64,000 nucleotides of DNA from Rhexocercosporidium sp. MPI-PUGE-AT-0058 (Eukaryota; Ascomycota; Leotiomycetes; Helotiales), in assembly GCA_020746875.1 (NCBI GenBank), contig JAGTJL010000006.1, forward strand, positions 1,674,001 through 1,738,000, given 5' to 3'. The notes below the pieces were generated by a model. That model was given only the letters and a program-made list of their open reading frames with translations. It was not told the origin of the DNA and did not search any database. How positions within the stretch are numbered: position 1 is the first letter of the stretch; each line of letters starts with the position of its first letter. A program made the position numbers and the translations under genes. Below, piece by piece: positions 35,401-47,319 of this stretch.

Positions 35401-37387
35401 TTTTATGATGCAATAATTGATGGAATAACGAATATAGCAAAGTAGTATGTATATATACTGGCGGGAAAAAAGCAATAGTGCGAAAAAGACACTGCTGAAC
35501 GTATAAGTCAATGAATGAATGCGAGGAAGACAAGAAGCTTGGAGGAACTATGGTGAGGCTGGACCAAGCCTTTCTTATACTCTTGGAAATGCTTGACATT
35601 TTCACTCAAGCATGTTGATCGGCAGGGTTGTGGACGGCATTCTTCCCGTTCGATACCATGGATTACAAGTTGCATATCCCCTGGATCTTGAAGAGAGAGG
35701 ACGCTTAGACCCAGGTTGCGTAGTCTACTGAATGATTCCTTAATATATTTGGTTCTGATTCGCGGAATCCGGCTCTCGTTCGTTCAGTATTCAGCTGAGG
35801 GACTCCCCTTTCAACTTTCGAGATATCCACCAATGATAAAGAGCTGGGGTGACCTGGTATGGCGGTTGGCAAAGCTCACTCCAAGCGAGTGGAGTGGGTA
35901 TTCGTTCTAGAATCACGAAACTCAGATAGAGTAATGAGTGAAGTTGCGCATTCAAAAGCGGGGACCATCTCTATGGGATTCAAGATTGCTAGATCCGCCT
36001 GTTCTCCCACTTGAAAAGATGAGTGGTGGATCTTATTGGAGGAATACACTTTCCGAGAAAACACATCAGATCATGAAGGCGAAGCTGTTGTGCCAAAAAA
36101 TTGTTCTCTGCTTGTCTCTATCTCCATTCAACGAAACGATCCAGATTTTGGCTTTGATTGTTCGAGCCATTCCGCAGACTGGGTGGGTTAGAGTATGCTC
36201 AAACACCTGATAGCTTTTCTGACAGCGACAGCGGGAAGTAACGTCCACTGCCATCCAGTATGAAAGAGGGGATTCACGACTCTGCATAAGACGAACACTA
36301 ACGTTTCAAACAAACGACATCATTTCGTTTCCCCTTCCCCTCCGACTTGAAACGGACGCGAATTAAAGTGCCGATGCTGTCTGAGATACAGGGATATGCG
36401 AGCCGCATCCGCGTGTTCGTATCTAAGGATTTTCTTCCACGAATCGCGTCTGTTCCTACTTGAGGCTCCTGGGGATGCGACATGTTCATTGGTGGGTTTG
36501 CCAAGACTGGAGAAGGCTTGTTGAGCTTGATTTTTTGCTTGAATTTTTTAGGGGGGGAAGGTCAGATCGGTATTGTTTTGGGGAAGATGCGATGGCATTT
36601 TTGATCATGTGGGGATGTGTTCTCTTGCTTGATGATTGTTGTGGGATTACTCCGTCGCGGAAAATGGAATAATTGTCTGGATCGATTCAAAAATGCTCGG
36701 AGGTGGAGGCGGAGAGTGAGGAATGAACCCCGCCAACCATTTCCGTAACTGTGAACTTGAGTCAGCACATGATCTTCTGACCTGTTAGAGCGACTCTGGA
36801 CGAGACAAGACAAGTACGTCGTCTAGATACGAAATAAAATTCCCCAGCATAGGTAGTTGACATTTAATGGAGTATACTTCATGATTAGGTTTCATCACGG
36901 TTGTCAACTCGCCTAGGAGTCTGGCAAGTTCAACATTGGCCAGAGAGGGGCCCAAGATATCCAATTGCGGATCCCGTTCACTCTGTACCCTTTACCAATT
37001 GAGGACTCAGCTTCGGTAGCATATCACGAACGTGCATGATTCAGTGCGAACCCTTCGGAATAATTGAGTTCTAACGCTGGGTAGAAGCATAAGCTTTCCA
37101 AGACCGAGAAATTTCCCGTGGCAGATAGCAGGGGAGGAGGGTGAGGGTGACGCAGGCAAGAAGGGGAAACGCAATTCCTCGATAGATCTTCGGATATTTC
37201 ACTGCCCACCTTCCGCCTTCTATTGCGGAGGCGACAACGACTCTATTTCATCGACAAGGTTTAAAGGTTCAGTATGATACATTTTTCCAACGCCCGCCGG
37301 ATGCACCCTTCTTTCTACTTATCAGTCTCCTAGTCTTCCATCCATTTTTACGTTCTTGCCATCGGAATTTCCATTTCCAACTCATAC
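35401..37387. other. Intergenic region upstream of polygalacturonase, no gene seen
   Basis: A 2 kb stretch holding the promoter of the polygalacturonase (right of 35400 on the minus strand) and the 3' end of the TMEM135-like gene. Short frames such as 35716-35910, 35938-36210, 36460-36672 and 37024-37209 have no recognisable content. Confidence 0.45.
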
Positions 37388-39060
37388 TCAGGGATTCAGA
37401 ACTCTATTTAACAGTTTCCCCAACACGCCTCGTACCCTCTCAGGTTTCTCGCTAACACAGGTAAAGACCACAGCTGTGCTGGTAGCGAAAGCCAGAGTCT
37501 CCCGCCACTGATTCTCCATCAAGTACCGTCGAGGGAGAAGTGTAGCCAGAGCTCGAGGAGCGACAAAGAGGCCAAGTTCCTTCCTCCGCATCTCATTCTC
37601 GATGAGGACGCTCCAGCCACAGAGAGCACAACCTCCTGCAACACATGGCCCGCTGTCAATCTGCTGACAAGCCGAGTTGGAAGTTCCTAGCACCCGAGGT
37701 CCGATGCGAGAGCGAGTCAGGCAGATGCCGTAATAATACAGGGCGATGAAAGACCCGAGGAAGGATGACGAGCGGGCGGATGATTTCAGGGCGTGGATGA
37801 ACCCCTTCTTAGATGGATTACGGACTGTGAGGAGGAGGTTTAGGGGGAGGTAGGTCGAGAAAGCCCATATGAAAGACCGCGCGAATCTAGAGATGGCGTG
37901 GTATTCGCAGCTTGGTCCTGTGCCCATGTGCACTATCTCGCATGGATACGGGACGGTTTGGGCGGGATCACCGTATTGTAGTGGGAGGTTGTAATCTTTG
38001 CACATGTCCTGGAGGAGATGCGCTTGTCCTGTTTCTTGGCCGTACTTGATCTCACCGTAACGCATGCGTCGGAGAGCGAGGAGGAGGCGGTGGTCGACGG
38101 CCGCAGCGGATTTTATCCATTTGTTGTAGGAGCGGGGGAGGCGGTCGGGCGTGTAGATCCAAGCCCACATTATTAGAGCACATGATGATGCGAATATTGC
38201 TGGATCAGCTAGTTTTGATACTCCTTTGTCAACCTATTTTATCGTTAGTAATGGTCGGGGATCGAGGAAAGCGAGACTTACACTGCTCCATTTTCCAGAA
38301 GCTGTTCTTCGATCTTTTCGTTGCGTCCAAAGCTCGCCTACGATTACATCCAGCGCTCTCGTTACAGCGAATAGCGTCAGATCCATGGTTCTTCCTGCAA
38401 AGTGTTTCGGTCTGATGACTCGTCCGTTGGCAGTCTCATAGAAAATTTCTTCTGTGAAGGCGTCGCTCTTTTTGGATTGCAGAAGCTTGAAGCTGAACCA
38501 TGCGGCAATGAACGTTGAGAGCCATTTTGTCAGCCTAGGAGAATTAGCTGGATTCTTGACAGAGATGAGACACGTTTCGAGGTTGCATTGATAAGGTATG
38601 GTAGAAGCACATCATCTCATGACCTGGGAGGGCTTACCGTAACTTTTCTAACCGGGATAACTTCGTTGCTAGACTTGCAAACCAGCGCTGTATCGGCACC
38701 TAAAACGGTCAGTGCAAGTAAACAAAAGTGTGATTCGAGGTCACGTGCCTCGAGCAAGGTTGAGCCTCCAACAAGAGCAGCACAAAAGGTAGGGAATCTC
38801 TGAAGTTCCAGACCCCCTCTCAAGATTCGAATGAGAGAATGAAGAAAATGGTCATCTGGCTTCTCGTCGATATTTTTTCTCCTTTGACTAAGATGCGTCA
38901 AGAGAAGTGTCAGAACCCTAGGCGCGGTACTTGAAGCGTAGCCTAAGACGTAGGCGCGAATGACGGGTCTGAGAAGTAGCGGTATCTTCTGCTCAAGAGA
39001 TCTGTTCCTGGCAAGTTGAGCTGTCGTAATCTGAGAAGTCATTGGAGGCAGTTGTGACAT
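37388..39060 (-). CDS. TMEM135-like integral membrane protein
   Basis: Exons (minus) 39060-38749, 38699-38638, 38534-38282, 38233-37388 give 490 residues. The TMEM135/PMP52-related signatures are present: LLLRPVIRAYVLGYASSTAPRVL near the N-terminus, ALVGGSTLLEVPIQRWF, LTKWLSTFIAAWFSFKLLQS, GRTMDLTLFAVTRALDVIVGELW, and CGWSVLIENEMRRKELGLFVAPRAL near the C-terminus. It has several predicted membrane helices. Animal TMEM135 acts at peroxisomes and mitochondria; the fungal role is not known to me. Intron 1 seems to use a GC donor (GAG|GCACGT...TTTTAG), the only choice that keeps the LLE-VPI junction in frame; without it the frame reads into unrelated residues. Introns 2 and 3 are GTAAG...TAG. Confidence 0.83.
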
Positions 39061-40931
39061 CTCTGCATAGCCAGAATAGCCTAGTCAGAGATCTGTTCAG
39101 GGGAGGGAGAATCAGTAAAAGATCACAGTAAGAGCAAATGACTTGAACATGAGGAGATGCTTGATTGGGAATGGAGGGAGAGTTTGCATGAATGATCCTT
39201 CAAGGGGAAAGATTGATATCCCGGGGGTTTTCGGCGCAGCAGGGTCACTGACCGTGATCTTTGGCCGAGGTTGGCTGTGTGCATCCAAATCAGGAAGTCT
39301 CCCCGGATTTTAATGCAGGAGAAACCGTGGAGAAAAGAACTCAAAATTCGCGGGAGACAGTTATTACCAGGTTGTGAATAATGGAGATTGCTAGTCCCGT
39401 GGAATATGCAAAGACGAATCGACGGACGGGAGAAGGTTGGGGACAGGCATTGGCGATTGAAATGTCGGTTCTTAGGGCTGATGCAAGTGAGGGTTGTCGG
39501 ATGATGCCCGGTCAATGGATTTGTCTACTGCTTAGGAAGGAGACTTTTCCTTGATAGTTCCAAGAGAGCTCCAAGATTGAGATATGCGTTTGCAGGGTCT
39601 GAAAGGCAGGCAGCTGAGCTGGCCTAATTTCCGTGGCAGTACAGTAGCAGGTAGTAAAGTTGGCAAGCAAATGCCAATCTGGATATCGCCGTCGGCCCTT
39701 GCTGGTTGGCGTGTGTCTCGAAGCTGCAAGACTGCCAAATAGGGAATATAGTGATAATAAGCGGTTGTTGACGTCTGTCTGAGTTGAGATCCTCGATCTC
39801 CAGCCAGCATGTCTTTGGAGAGGTGAGCAAGGTGAGCAAGGTGAGCAAGGTGAGGTGAGGTGAGTTGGAGTTGACCAAGTCGCCGAGGTCCAGTTGCAAG
39901 CAAGAGAGTGAGTGAGTGCACTGGCCGCCCAGTTTTAGTTTTGGGACAAGAGCGGGCTGGGCTGGCTGGGGGAATGTTCCGAGAAGCTTTCAAACAAAAC
40001 AATTCAAATTCCCCCAAGAGACAAACCCCAGCAAATATTCAACAATCATTAAGTATCAACAGTTTCAACAGTTTCAACAGATACCACTCCCCTCCCGAAA
40101 GGCACAGCAGACCGCCCAAGTCCGAGAAGCAAGCATCACATACAAGTACATCACGGGTCTGAATCCCCATCCCCTCCCCTCCTTTTGGCTTTTCTGGGCT
40201 TTTCCACTCCGGGCCTAGAGTCTTTGTTTGTCTTGGCTGCGTGGCTGGCCCTGCTGCCCGCCCTCCACTCTCCCTCGAACTCCCGCCCAACCACGTCCAT
40301 CCATCCATCTCTGAGGACCGAGAGCCGTCCATTTCTTTGCTCTGATTGACATGTGAACATCTCAAAACCGAACATTCGCCCAGCCCAATACCCTTCTCCC
40401 AGGGCATTGCGTCGCATGCTATGTATGCACCGAGATGCTTGTGGAGCACCCGCATCCAGTACCACCGAGAGAACAGAACATTGAGAATTGCGTTTGTTGG
40501 GACTGCATTTGAGTTCAAACGTCACCATCACCACATCTCCTCCTCTTGCCGCACAAGACATCAGCGCTCATAAGCCCCTCGCGAGTCAGCTGCTTTTCCT
40601 ACGGGTACCTCGATACCGTACGGACGGTGCGCCATTCAGTGTACCTTCAACCACCAGACTCCAAACTCCCACCAAGCTCTCTCGACTTCTCCCAAATACC
40701 CCGCCAAAGCTCTGGAAGACTCAGGAACATCGAAGGGGGCCGATATATACCTTCGGCAAAGCTCCGTTGCACCGTAGTCGACGGCCAAACCCTCGGCGAA
40801 GTCACAACAAAGATAATACAAGGCTTACGAGGATGAGATTTGGGGTAACACTTGACGACTAAAGGATCTCACGAATACAAACACTACTTGCCCGACTTCT
40901 TCTGTTCCTCCGAATCACTGAGACGGCACTC
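39061..40931. other. Long divergent promoter with simple repeats
   Basis: A 1.87 kb region between the TMEM135-like gene and the bHLH gene. It includes a 9-bp minisatellite (GTGAGCAAG units, about 39822-39860, merging into GTGAG repeats) and a short CAACAGTTT repeat around 40056-40080. The plus-strand frame 40546-40836 (starts MPHKTSALIS) could be an upstream ORF in a long 5' leader of the bHLH transcript, or an unresolved 5' exon; I cannot tell which. Confidence 0.45.
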
Positions 40932-42304
40932 ATGCTCGCGGTTCAGCGTCCCAGTATGGGTTCGTCGAAACCACCGAACCTCGATATGCCCTTTGGCTGT
41001 TTGTCCCCAAGTCTCTGCCTTCACTGCCATCTGCTGACTCTATTGCAGACTCGTTTGATACCAACTCGAACTTCCCTTTTCCCTCTCCAACAGCCCCCGC
41101 CCCAGGGCCCTCTCTACTCGATGACAATGAATCTAAATTCCTAGACAGCTTTTTCGATGGTGTCAGTTCTGATCAGTTCAACTATGATTTCTTCAATAAT
41201 CCAGCCGATGGATCTGAGCTAGGGCATGGATGGGATGAAATACCGCCTGCTTTCATGGGAACAACTTCCTCATTTGGTCAACAGCCCCAGATTGGCTCTC
41301 ATGGGATAGATCCGCATTTTGGGGACATGAATTTACACATGAATGCTGGACCGTCTATACCCCCGTCAACATCCGCAGATGTTCTGGCAGCAGCATCAGT
41401 ACTACAGAATGGGTCTGCCGCCCGCTCGCATAGCATGAGTGATGGACTATTTCGCGGGCAGGACCTACACGCTACAAATGGCCAGTCTAGAACCCAGTCA
41501 ATGTCGATACATCCTAGGACACAACCAGGCTTTGCGCAACGACCAGAGGATTACATGCGGGACACCTTCTTCACGGACATGGTATTCGGAGCACAAACTG
41601 AGGGCTCCTTTCGACAATCAGCGTCAAATCGAAAGGTCGATATTCATTGGGGTTCAGATGTGGGATTTGGTACCCCTCAAGGCTTCATTGCTCCGCCGAC
41701 TCAAGACCACCATCTTGCTTCCGGGGGTGCCTACAAACAAATTGTAGAAAATGCACTTACTCTCAACGTGCCCAGTAGCGCCGAAACGACCCAACCATCG
41801 AGTCCTGTAACAACCAAGGCCGAACCTCGTCCTAGACCTATATCGAATGCCAACGAGATTGAACGGGATGATCAGGATTCAAGACCCAGGAAACGCAGGA
41901 AGAGCAAGATCCAAGGAGAGGACGAGGAGGAAGGGGAGTCAACTACGTCCGTCACAGGCAAAACTGCTGCCAAGAAACGTAAATCAGGAAAGAAGGTTTC
42001 GGTCGAATCACCAGCTCCTGAATCCGAATCTCAGAAGAGACGCAAATCAACAGCAGCAGCAGCAGCGAAAGCTAGAGAAAATCTCACCGAGGATCAAAAA
42101 CGAGAGAATCACATCAAGAGCGAGCAGAAGCGGCGAACCTTGATCAGAGAAGGGTTCGAGGATTTAGGCGAGTTGGTACCTGGTCTTAGGGGTGGTGGGT
42201 TTAGCAAAAGTGCAGTCCTTATCATGGCTGCAGACTGGCTGGAGGACCTAATAAAAGGCAATGAAGAACTTCAGAGGAGGCTCGATCAAATGGAAGGCCG
42301 ATAG
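40932..42304 (+). CDS. bHLH transcription factor (INO4-like / 'Fus c 3'-type)
   Basis: The large exon 41049-42304 is open, but has no in-frame ATG before 41255. A 22-nt first exon (40932-40953, MLAVQRP) with a GTATGG donor and a GCAG acceptor (41048) joins in frame and gives 425 residues (MLAVQRPNSFDTNSNFPFPS...). If this exon is wrong, translation might start at 41255 (349 residues). An acidic, Ser/Pro-rich N-terminus (LLDDNESKFLDSFFDGV) leads to Lys/Arg-rich nuclear-localisation stretches (RPRKRRKSK, KKRKSGKK). The C-terminal 80 residues are the bHLH: ENHIKSEQKRRTLIREGFEDL, a loop with VPGLRGGGFSKSA, and helix 2 MAADWLEDLIKGNEEL. Yeast INO4 relatives control phospholipid genes with a partner; the target here is unknown. 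Confidence 0.8.
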
Positions 42305-45300
42305 TACGCAAATGGGATGGAAAGGAATGGAACTTGGGAAAATGGGTCACCGGCGAAACGGATGTTATGGAGTATATCATGAGATTTACGGCGGTGGGAA
42401 AGGTTGGCTCGGCTTAGCTTGGATTGGTTTTCTTTTATGATACACAGGACCTCGTCTATGGATTACGTGGAATGAGGAATGAAGAGTTCGGGGAGGTCGC
42501 TTTGATATGGGCAAGGTGGTTTACTTACAGTAATGGCTGCCCAGTTCAATTACTCGTCGTTAATACCACATAGCTGGCTTGTGGCTACATCATTATTGAT
42601 GCACACATATCAAGTACCTGCATTACTACCTACCTATTAGGAGACATCCACGTGGAGTATTAAGTCCAGTCTCAAATACCACGCCCCGATCAGACTATAC
42701 CAAACAGGCAATACTTCCCCAATCTCCAACTTACCCCTCAAGAACCTCAAACCAGTCTCCCCTCCTCTACGCCGATCTATACACGGCATCCTCAAGAAAT
42801 CAGCTGATCTTCCCATCCTCTTAACCGTTTTGAGAAATAAACCTCTCCTCACATCCCGCGCCGTTGAGCGATGGCTCCGGCTCAAGCACCGCCGCTGTGC
42901 CGCTACGCATCTAGCTCAGATTAGGACTTCGTACTCGGCATGGGATGAGATTGGGTTGGTGTTGGCTACGGGATTTGCCGTTGAGGGCTATTTTACGCGA
43001 GCAGATGGATATGATATGATATGATATGATACGGATCTGCATCTCTCTCTCGGCTCGAATAACGTGCGCGTTGACGATCATCTGAGATGAGGAAAGTATA
43101 TCTAGATTGGACGTTTGTGAGTTTGTGAAGATTCGAAATAATGCTGCACGGGTAGTATATTTATTGTTCTACACTGTACTGGCCGATGCTGTATTGCCGG
43201 ACCGGTCGAGGCTGTGCCGGTCCCGGTAGTGTCACCGATCTGCCGTGTCTTACTTTGTCACTGTCGGACCGTTTTACTTCTCGTATTGTTCGATGTGCTG
43301 TGACGTGATGTGATGATCTGCAGTATACTGTAGGCCGCATACTCCCTTGCTAGTTTTGTGTGAAGGCCGTACACCTCGGGGACGCGACTCGGCTCGGCTC
43401 GACTTTTGGAAAGTTTGTTGATGTCGGGGGATTGCGGGTGGTGGTGTTTCAATGCAGTGCTGGCGGACTTGCGGACTTGCGAGGAAGGTTAATCTTTGTG
43501 TACAAGAGATGAAGAGGAAGAATTGCTTCGGACTCACAGGGCATTTTTGGCCCGTGTTCGTGTGACGGAGTGTGGGTTGAGTTATCACATGCGTTAAATC
43601 GATCTGAAAGGTTGACTTTATTTGCTACTTGGTACATGCCTGAAATAATATGCACCTCGTAGTCAAAATGCGATTCTAGATGTTTCTAATCAACTAGGTT
43701 GTACAGCGAATCATCTTCTAATCTCACGGTATTTACTACCAAAGGAAGGAAGACTATGGCAAAGTGCACAGACAACGAATGTACATTATTCACCCATACA
43801 TAATACGAAGTACTAGGCAAAGAGATGGGTATGGAATCGGGAATATAATTCTAGTCATGCAGTACTAGGTAGTTCTAGTCCTGAAAAGTTAGGTAGTTTG
43901 CTGGAAATACTGAAAGTGTCATGCTCTGCTGAGAACTCTTTACTTCATGATCACTACTAACGTTCAGCCCTCGCTGAGCTAATTATAGAAGAATGAATGG
44001 ATACACTTACCCTGATAGAGCTGGAATATCGTTGTATCCTCAAGGACATGTGTTGAATTGTGTGTTGAATTGTTGTGAGGGTCACAGATGACATCGATAG
44101 ATGGAAGTCTTTTCACACATCAAGCGTGGTCTCACATGCTACTCGCAGAGCCTAGCAAGAAAGAAGGTTCACGTCCTAGCACTGAGCTTAAGATACTCAT
44201 TTTCCGTATTGGGGATGACACAATGGTATGCTCCGACTCCCTGGTTCTGGCATGGTGCTCTTCTTGCCTACCACAACAGGCCGGTCTTGGCACTCGCTTA
44301 TAGCATTCCCAACAAGCAAAAACAAACAAAGACACACGAGAATTGTGATTTATCTCTTCTCCTGTCAGCACTCTCAGCACTCTCAGCACTCTCAGAATCC
44401 TAAGCGCCACTAACAGCCAAATCTCCAGCTGGGTCAGAACCACTATAGCAACGTATTGCAACGTTAGGCCAGCACACGAGCACAGTAAACTTCTCTTCGC
44501 ATTCCCGTGTCATCCACACCACACTAAATAACTCGGCAATTCCCTAGACCAAGTGGCTTCCAATAATTTTACACCTTCCTGCGCTTTTTACATCCCCAAC
44601 ACATAATGTCCTCCACGTGTTCTGTGACATATGGCGATCGCTCGCAAGCGGTGGCTGCGCGCCGCTGACTTTCAAGTCTGTCCAATTTCTCGAAAACTTG
44701 TTTGACATCCTCGATTTTCTGCTCGAAGTTTTGAGGTACGATGTAGCTAGACGAGTAAGTTGCCCAAATATACAGCGTTTCCAATGATAGGGATGCCGCG
44801 AGCCATGAAGAAGGGGAAAATGAGGTTTGACAGGAGAGCGAAGAGTGTGGGCTCCAGGCGTACCTAAGCTGCAATTTCGGGATCTCAAGGAGATATCTGG
44901 ACCCGCCGACATCCGTTGTGGGGGGTTTTTGCTGGTGCCGGTGCTGATCCCACTGAGCAGCGGATTTCTTCCGCAGCCTGGGATGGGTATACCAGGACAG
45001 CATTGTGGGTAGATTTGTATGTTCAGCGTGCCCAAAGAAGGAATAAGGCGAATGATCATGCAGCTTTGGAAGCATGATGGAGGGGCACAAATGACACTTG
45101 TTTAGTGCGGTCCCATACTGTTCACAAGGCTCGTCTCTTTGACCCAGCTTCCAGTACTAGCGTTGCAACTTGCCCAAAGGCCAAGGGCCTATTATTGGAA
45201 ACGTGGAAGACGTACAGAGAATATTTTCCCTCGAGCACTTATATGTTGAAGGGAATTTGCCGAAGAAGTGGAGGAAATTTCACTTCCGAAATTGCTATGC

Positions 45301-45340
45301 CACAAGAGCTTGCCTATAGTAGAGCTTCTCAGAGCAGGTT
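42305..45340. other. 3 kb region without a supported gene
   Basis: It contains an ATGAT microsatellite around 43008-43032 and a 9-bp minisatellite (TCAGCACTC x3, about 44365-44395). On the plus strand 42830-43024 is open (RAVERWLRLKHRRCAATH...), with no ATG start and no family I recognise. On the minus strand 44544-45090 two overlapping frames are open. One contains a coiled-coil-like piece (FEQKIEDVKQVFEKLDRLESQ) and a third frame holds a hydrophobic segment (TLFALLSNLIFPFFMARGIP). This could be a small multi-exon gene, but I cannot build a convincing model. Confidence 0.35.
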
Positions 45341-47319
45341 TTAACCTTCAAAAACATGGAATCGCTCGTGCGCAGCCATAGCAAAGCCAGGCATAATGGC
45401 GCCACAGGTATTGCACTTTTCCCGGTCGTCGTCCTGTTCCTCGTCTTCTTCCCATGCCCCAGTATCGTCAATCGTATTTTGCGTTGGCCGGATGCTATCC
45501 TCTGAGCCAGTATTGAGGGGCCAAACTTCATCTCCAGCACTTGGATCTGTTTGCGCGTCATCTGGGGACACGGAACTCCTCTCAGGAACCGGATCTGGTG
45601 GGACATCTCTATCCTCGACCTTCCACTCTTTCAACACTTCCTCCTGCCTCTCAAACATTCGCGAGATATCACGTCCCCCGCCTTTCCCGGTCTCGCTCGC
45701 AGCTTCGACCATGTTCGTAACGCCGATATTGACAAGGCTAAGATTCCAACCCGATGGATATGGATGTAGCTTCCGAAACATTGGGACCAACGTCTCCAGA
45801 ACAAGTTTTTCGACCACAGCGTCTAAACCGTCCTTGAGATTGAACACTGAATTTGGGAGAGGTCCGGACCGAGAAATGCGATTGAAGGTTCGAGTTCTAG
45901 TACCGTCTGAGTTGAGGGGAGGTCGGGGCCGTGTTGAGAGGCGTACGGTTTTGGGATGGGCAATCCATCTTTTGGTGGTTGACTCAAGGTCATTCCCGTC
46001 GTCCAGAAGATCTGTGTACATCCTTTTAACCAGACTCATAGCGAGAATTCTCAACTCTTTCATGACTTCTGGCAACGTGTCTAGTCGAATGTAGGAGTCT
46101 TCAATCGATATTTGGGTTGGTATGCTCTTTGCTTTTTGAACCTCGGTGTCATCGACTCCATGGATTAGTCTCCAAGATTTACCACCGATTCCTCTCTGCG
46201 CTCCAGGGCCACCAAGAATTTTCTCCAGTAACTCAGGCCCCATCCCATTATACAGTCGGACATCTCGAACAGTGACCGACTCTTTGGTCCCACCATAGAT
46301 CAGGCCCGTGTCAAAATCGGCGGGCCGTGATAGCACATAATTGCGGATCTGCTGTGACATCTTGAACCCTATTCCTGGTATCTTTCCAATATCAAAGCCA
46401 TCCATAAACTTCGTTACATTGCTTTGTTTAGTACCGACCCCAAGGTCGTCGGAAGCAACATATGGAGGCAAGAGAGTTGTTTGTCCTTTGGGTTTGTTTA
46501 AATTGCCCACAAGCTTGGATAGCAGCTTGTTAGTAGATATGCCCACCGTCGACGTATAACCCTTCCGCTCCTCGAGCTGCCACCGCAGATGTTGTGCTAG
46601 ATGTGATCCAAGAATGAGTCTGACTGTGAGGTTATCGTTCGTATCATGGGTCGGGTCCTGCATCTCGTCTGGTCTTTCTGGATATTCATGGCCAGCGATC
46701 GTAGTAGCATCGAAAGCGAACCCGCTTGTGGGATCATCTCGTTTGAGCTGGAAAAAAGAGTGTGCCAGATCGTTATGGTTGAGGAGCGACTGGTTGAAAT
46801 CGCATATATCTGTAACGTCCATGAAGACCTCGTCAAACCCTAACCTTTCTACCTTACCACACCATGTGAAAGCCTCGAGGAACTTGTATAGCATCTTTGA
46901 TGCATCGCGAAATCTGCCGAGCTCCTCTCCTAAAACAATCACAACTTCGGGGCACACAGTCTTGGCTTCGGTGATCAGCTGGAGTTTCCTCAAGCCTCGT
47001 CGTCTGGCCTCGTAGTTGCATGTAACAATAATTTGTTTCTAGGCTATCTTAGTTGCTTGGTCGCGGTAGATGGATGTGACTTGATATTACCTGTTGCACT
47101 GCCTGAGGAAAAAGTCAGCTCCATTCTACATTGGAATTGCTTCTAACTGACCAAAGGCAATGACTTCAGGGCAGGGTTCTCATTTTCAAATACCGATGCG
47201 TAAAAGCAGTCATAATCCTGAGTGCTGTTAGCTGGTTACTGCAAATATTGAAGGCCATAGTAACATACAAAGTGTATGATTATTCTGTTGTCATTCCTCT
47301 TCAAGGGTTTAGCAGCCAT
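45341..47319 (-). CDS. DNA polymerase iota-type Y-family translesion polymerase
   Basis: Low-fidelity lesion-bypass polymerase. Exons (minus) 47319-47269, 47217-47152, 47102-47091, 47038-45341 give 608 residues. The catalytic palm is intact: HFDYDCFYASVFE (metal-binding Asp in motif I), NYEARRRGLRKLQLITEAK (fingers), and RLGFDEVFMDVTD (Asp-Glu of motif III). The helix-hairpin-helix thumb is GFDIGKIPGIGFKMSQQIRN, followed by the little-finger domain. The C-terminus ends in a single zinc-finger-like element, CNTC...HERFH (C-x2-C...H-x3-H), resembling the ubiquitin-binding UBZ finger of Y-family enzymes. Exon 3 is only 12 nt (AVQQ). Iota is preferred over eta because of the overall block pattern; this is from memory of the families and is not certain. 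Confidence 0.88.

Noticed and set aside
44544..45059. A 171-codon minus-strand gene
   Set aside because: Not recorded as a gene because the frame has no conserved blocks and competes with another open frame of equal length; kept only as a region to check.
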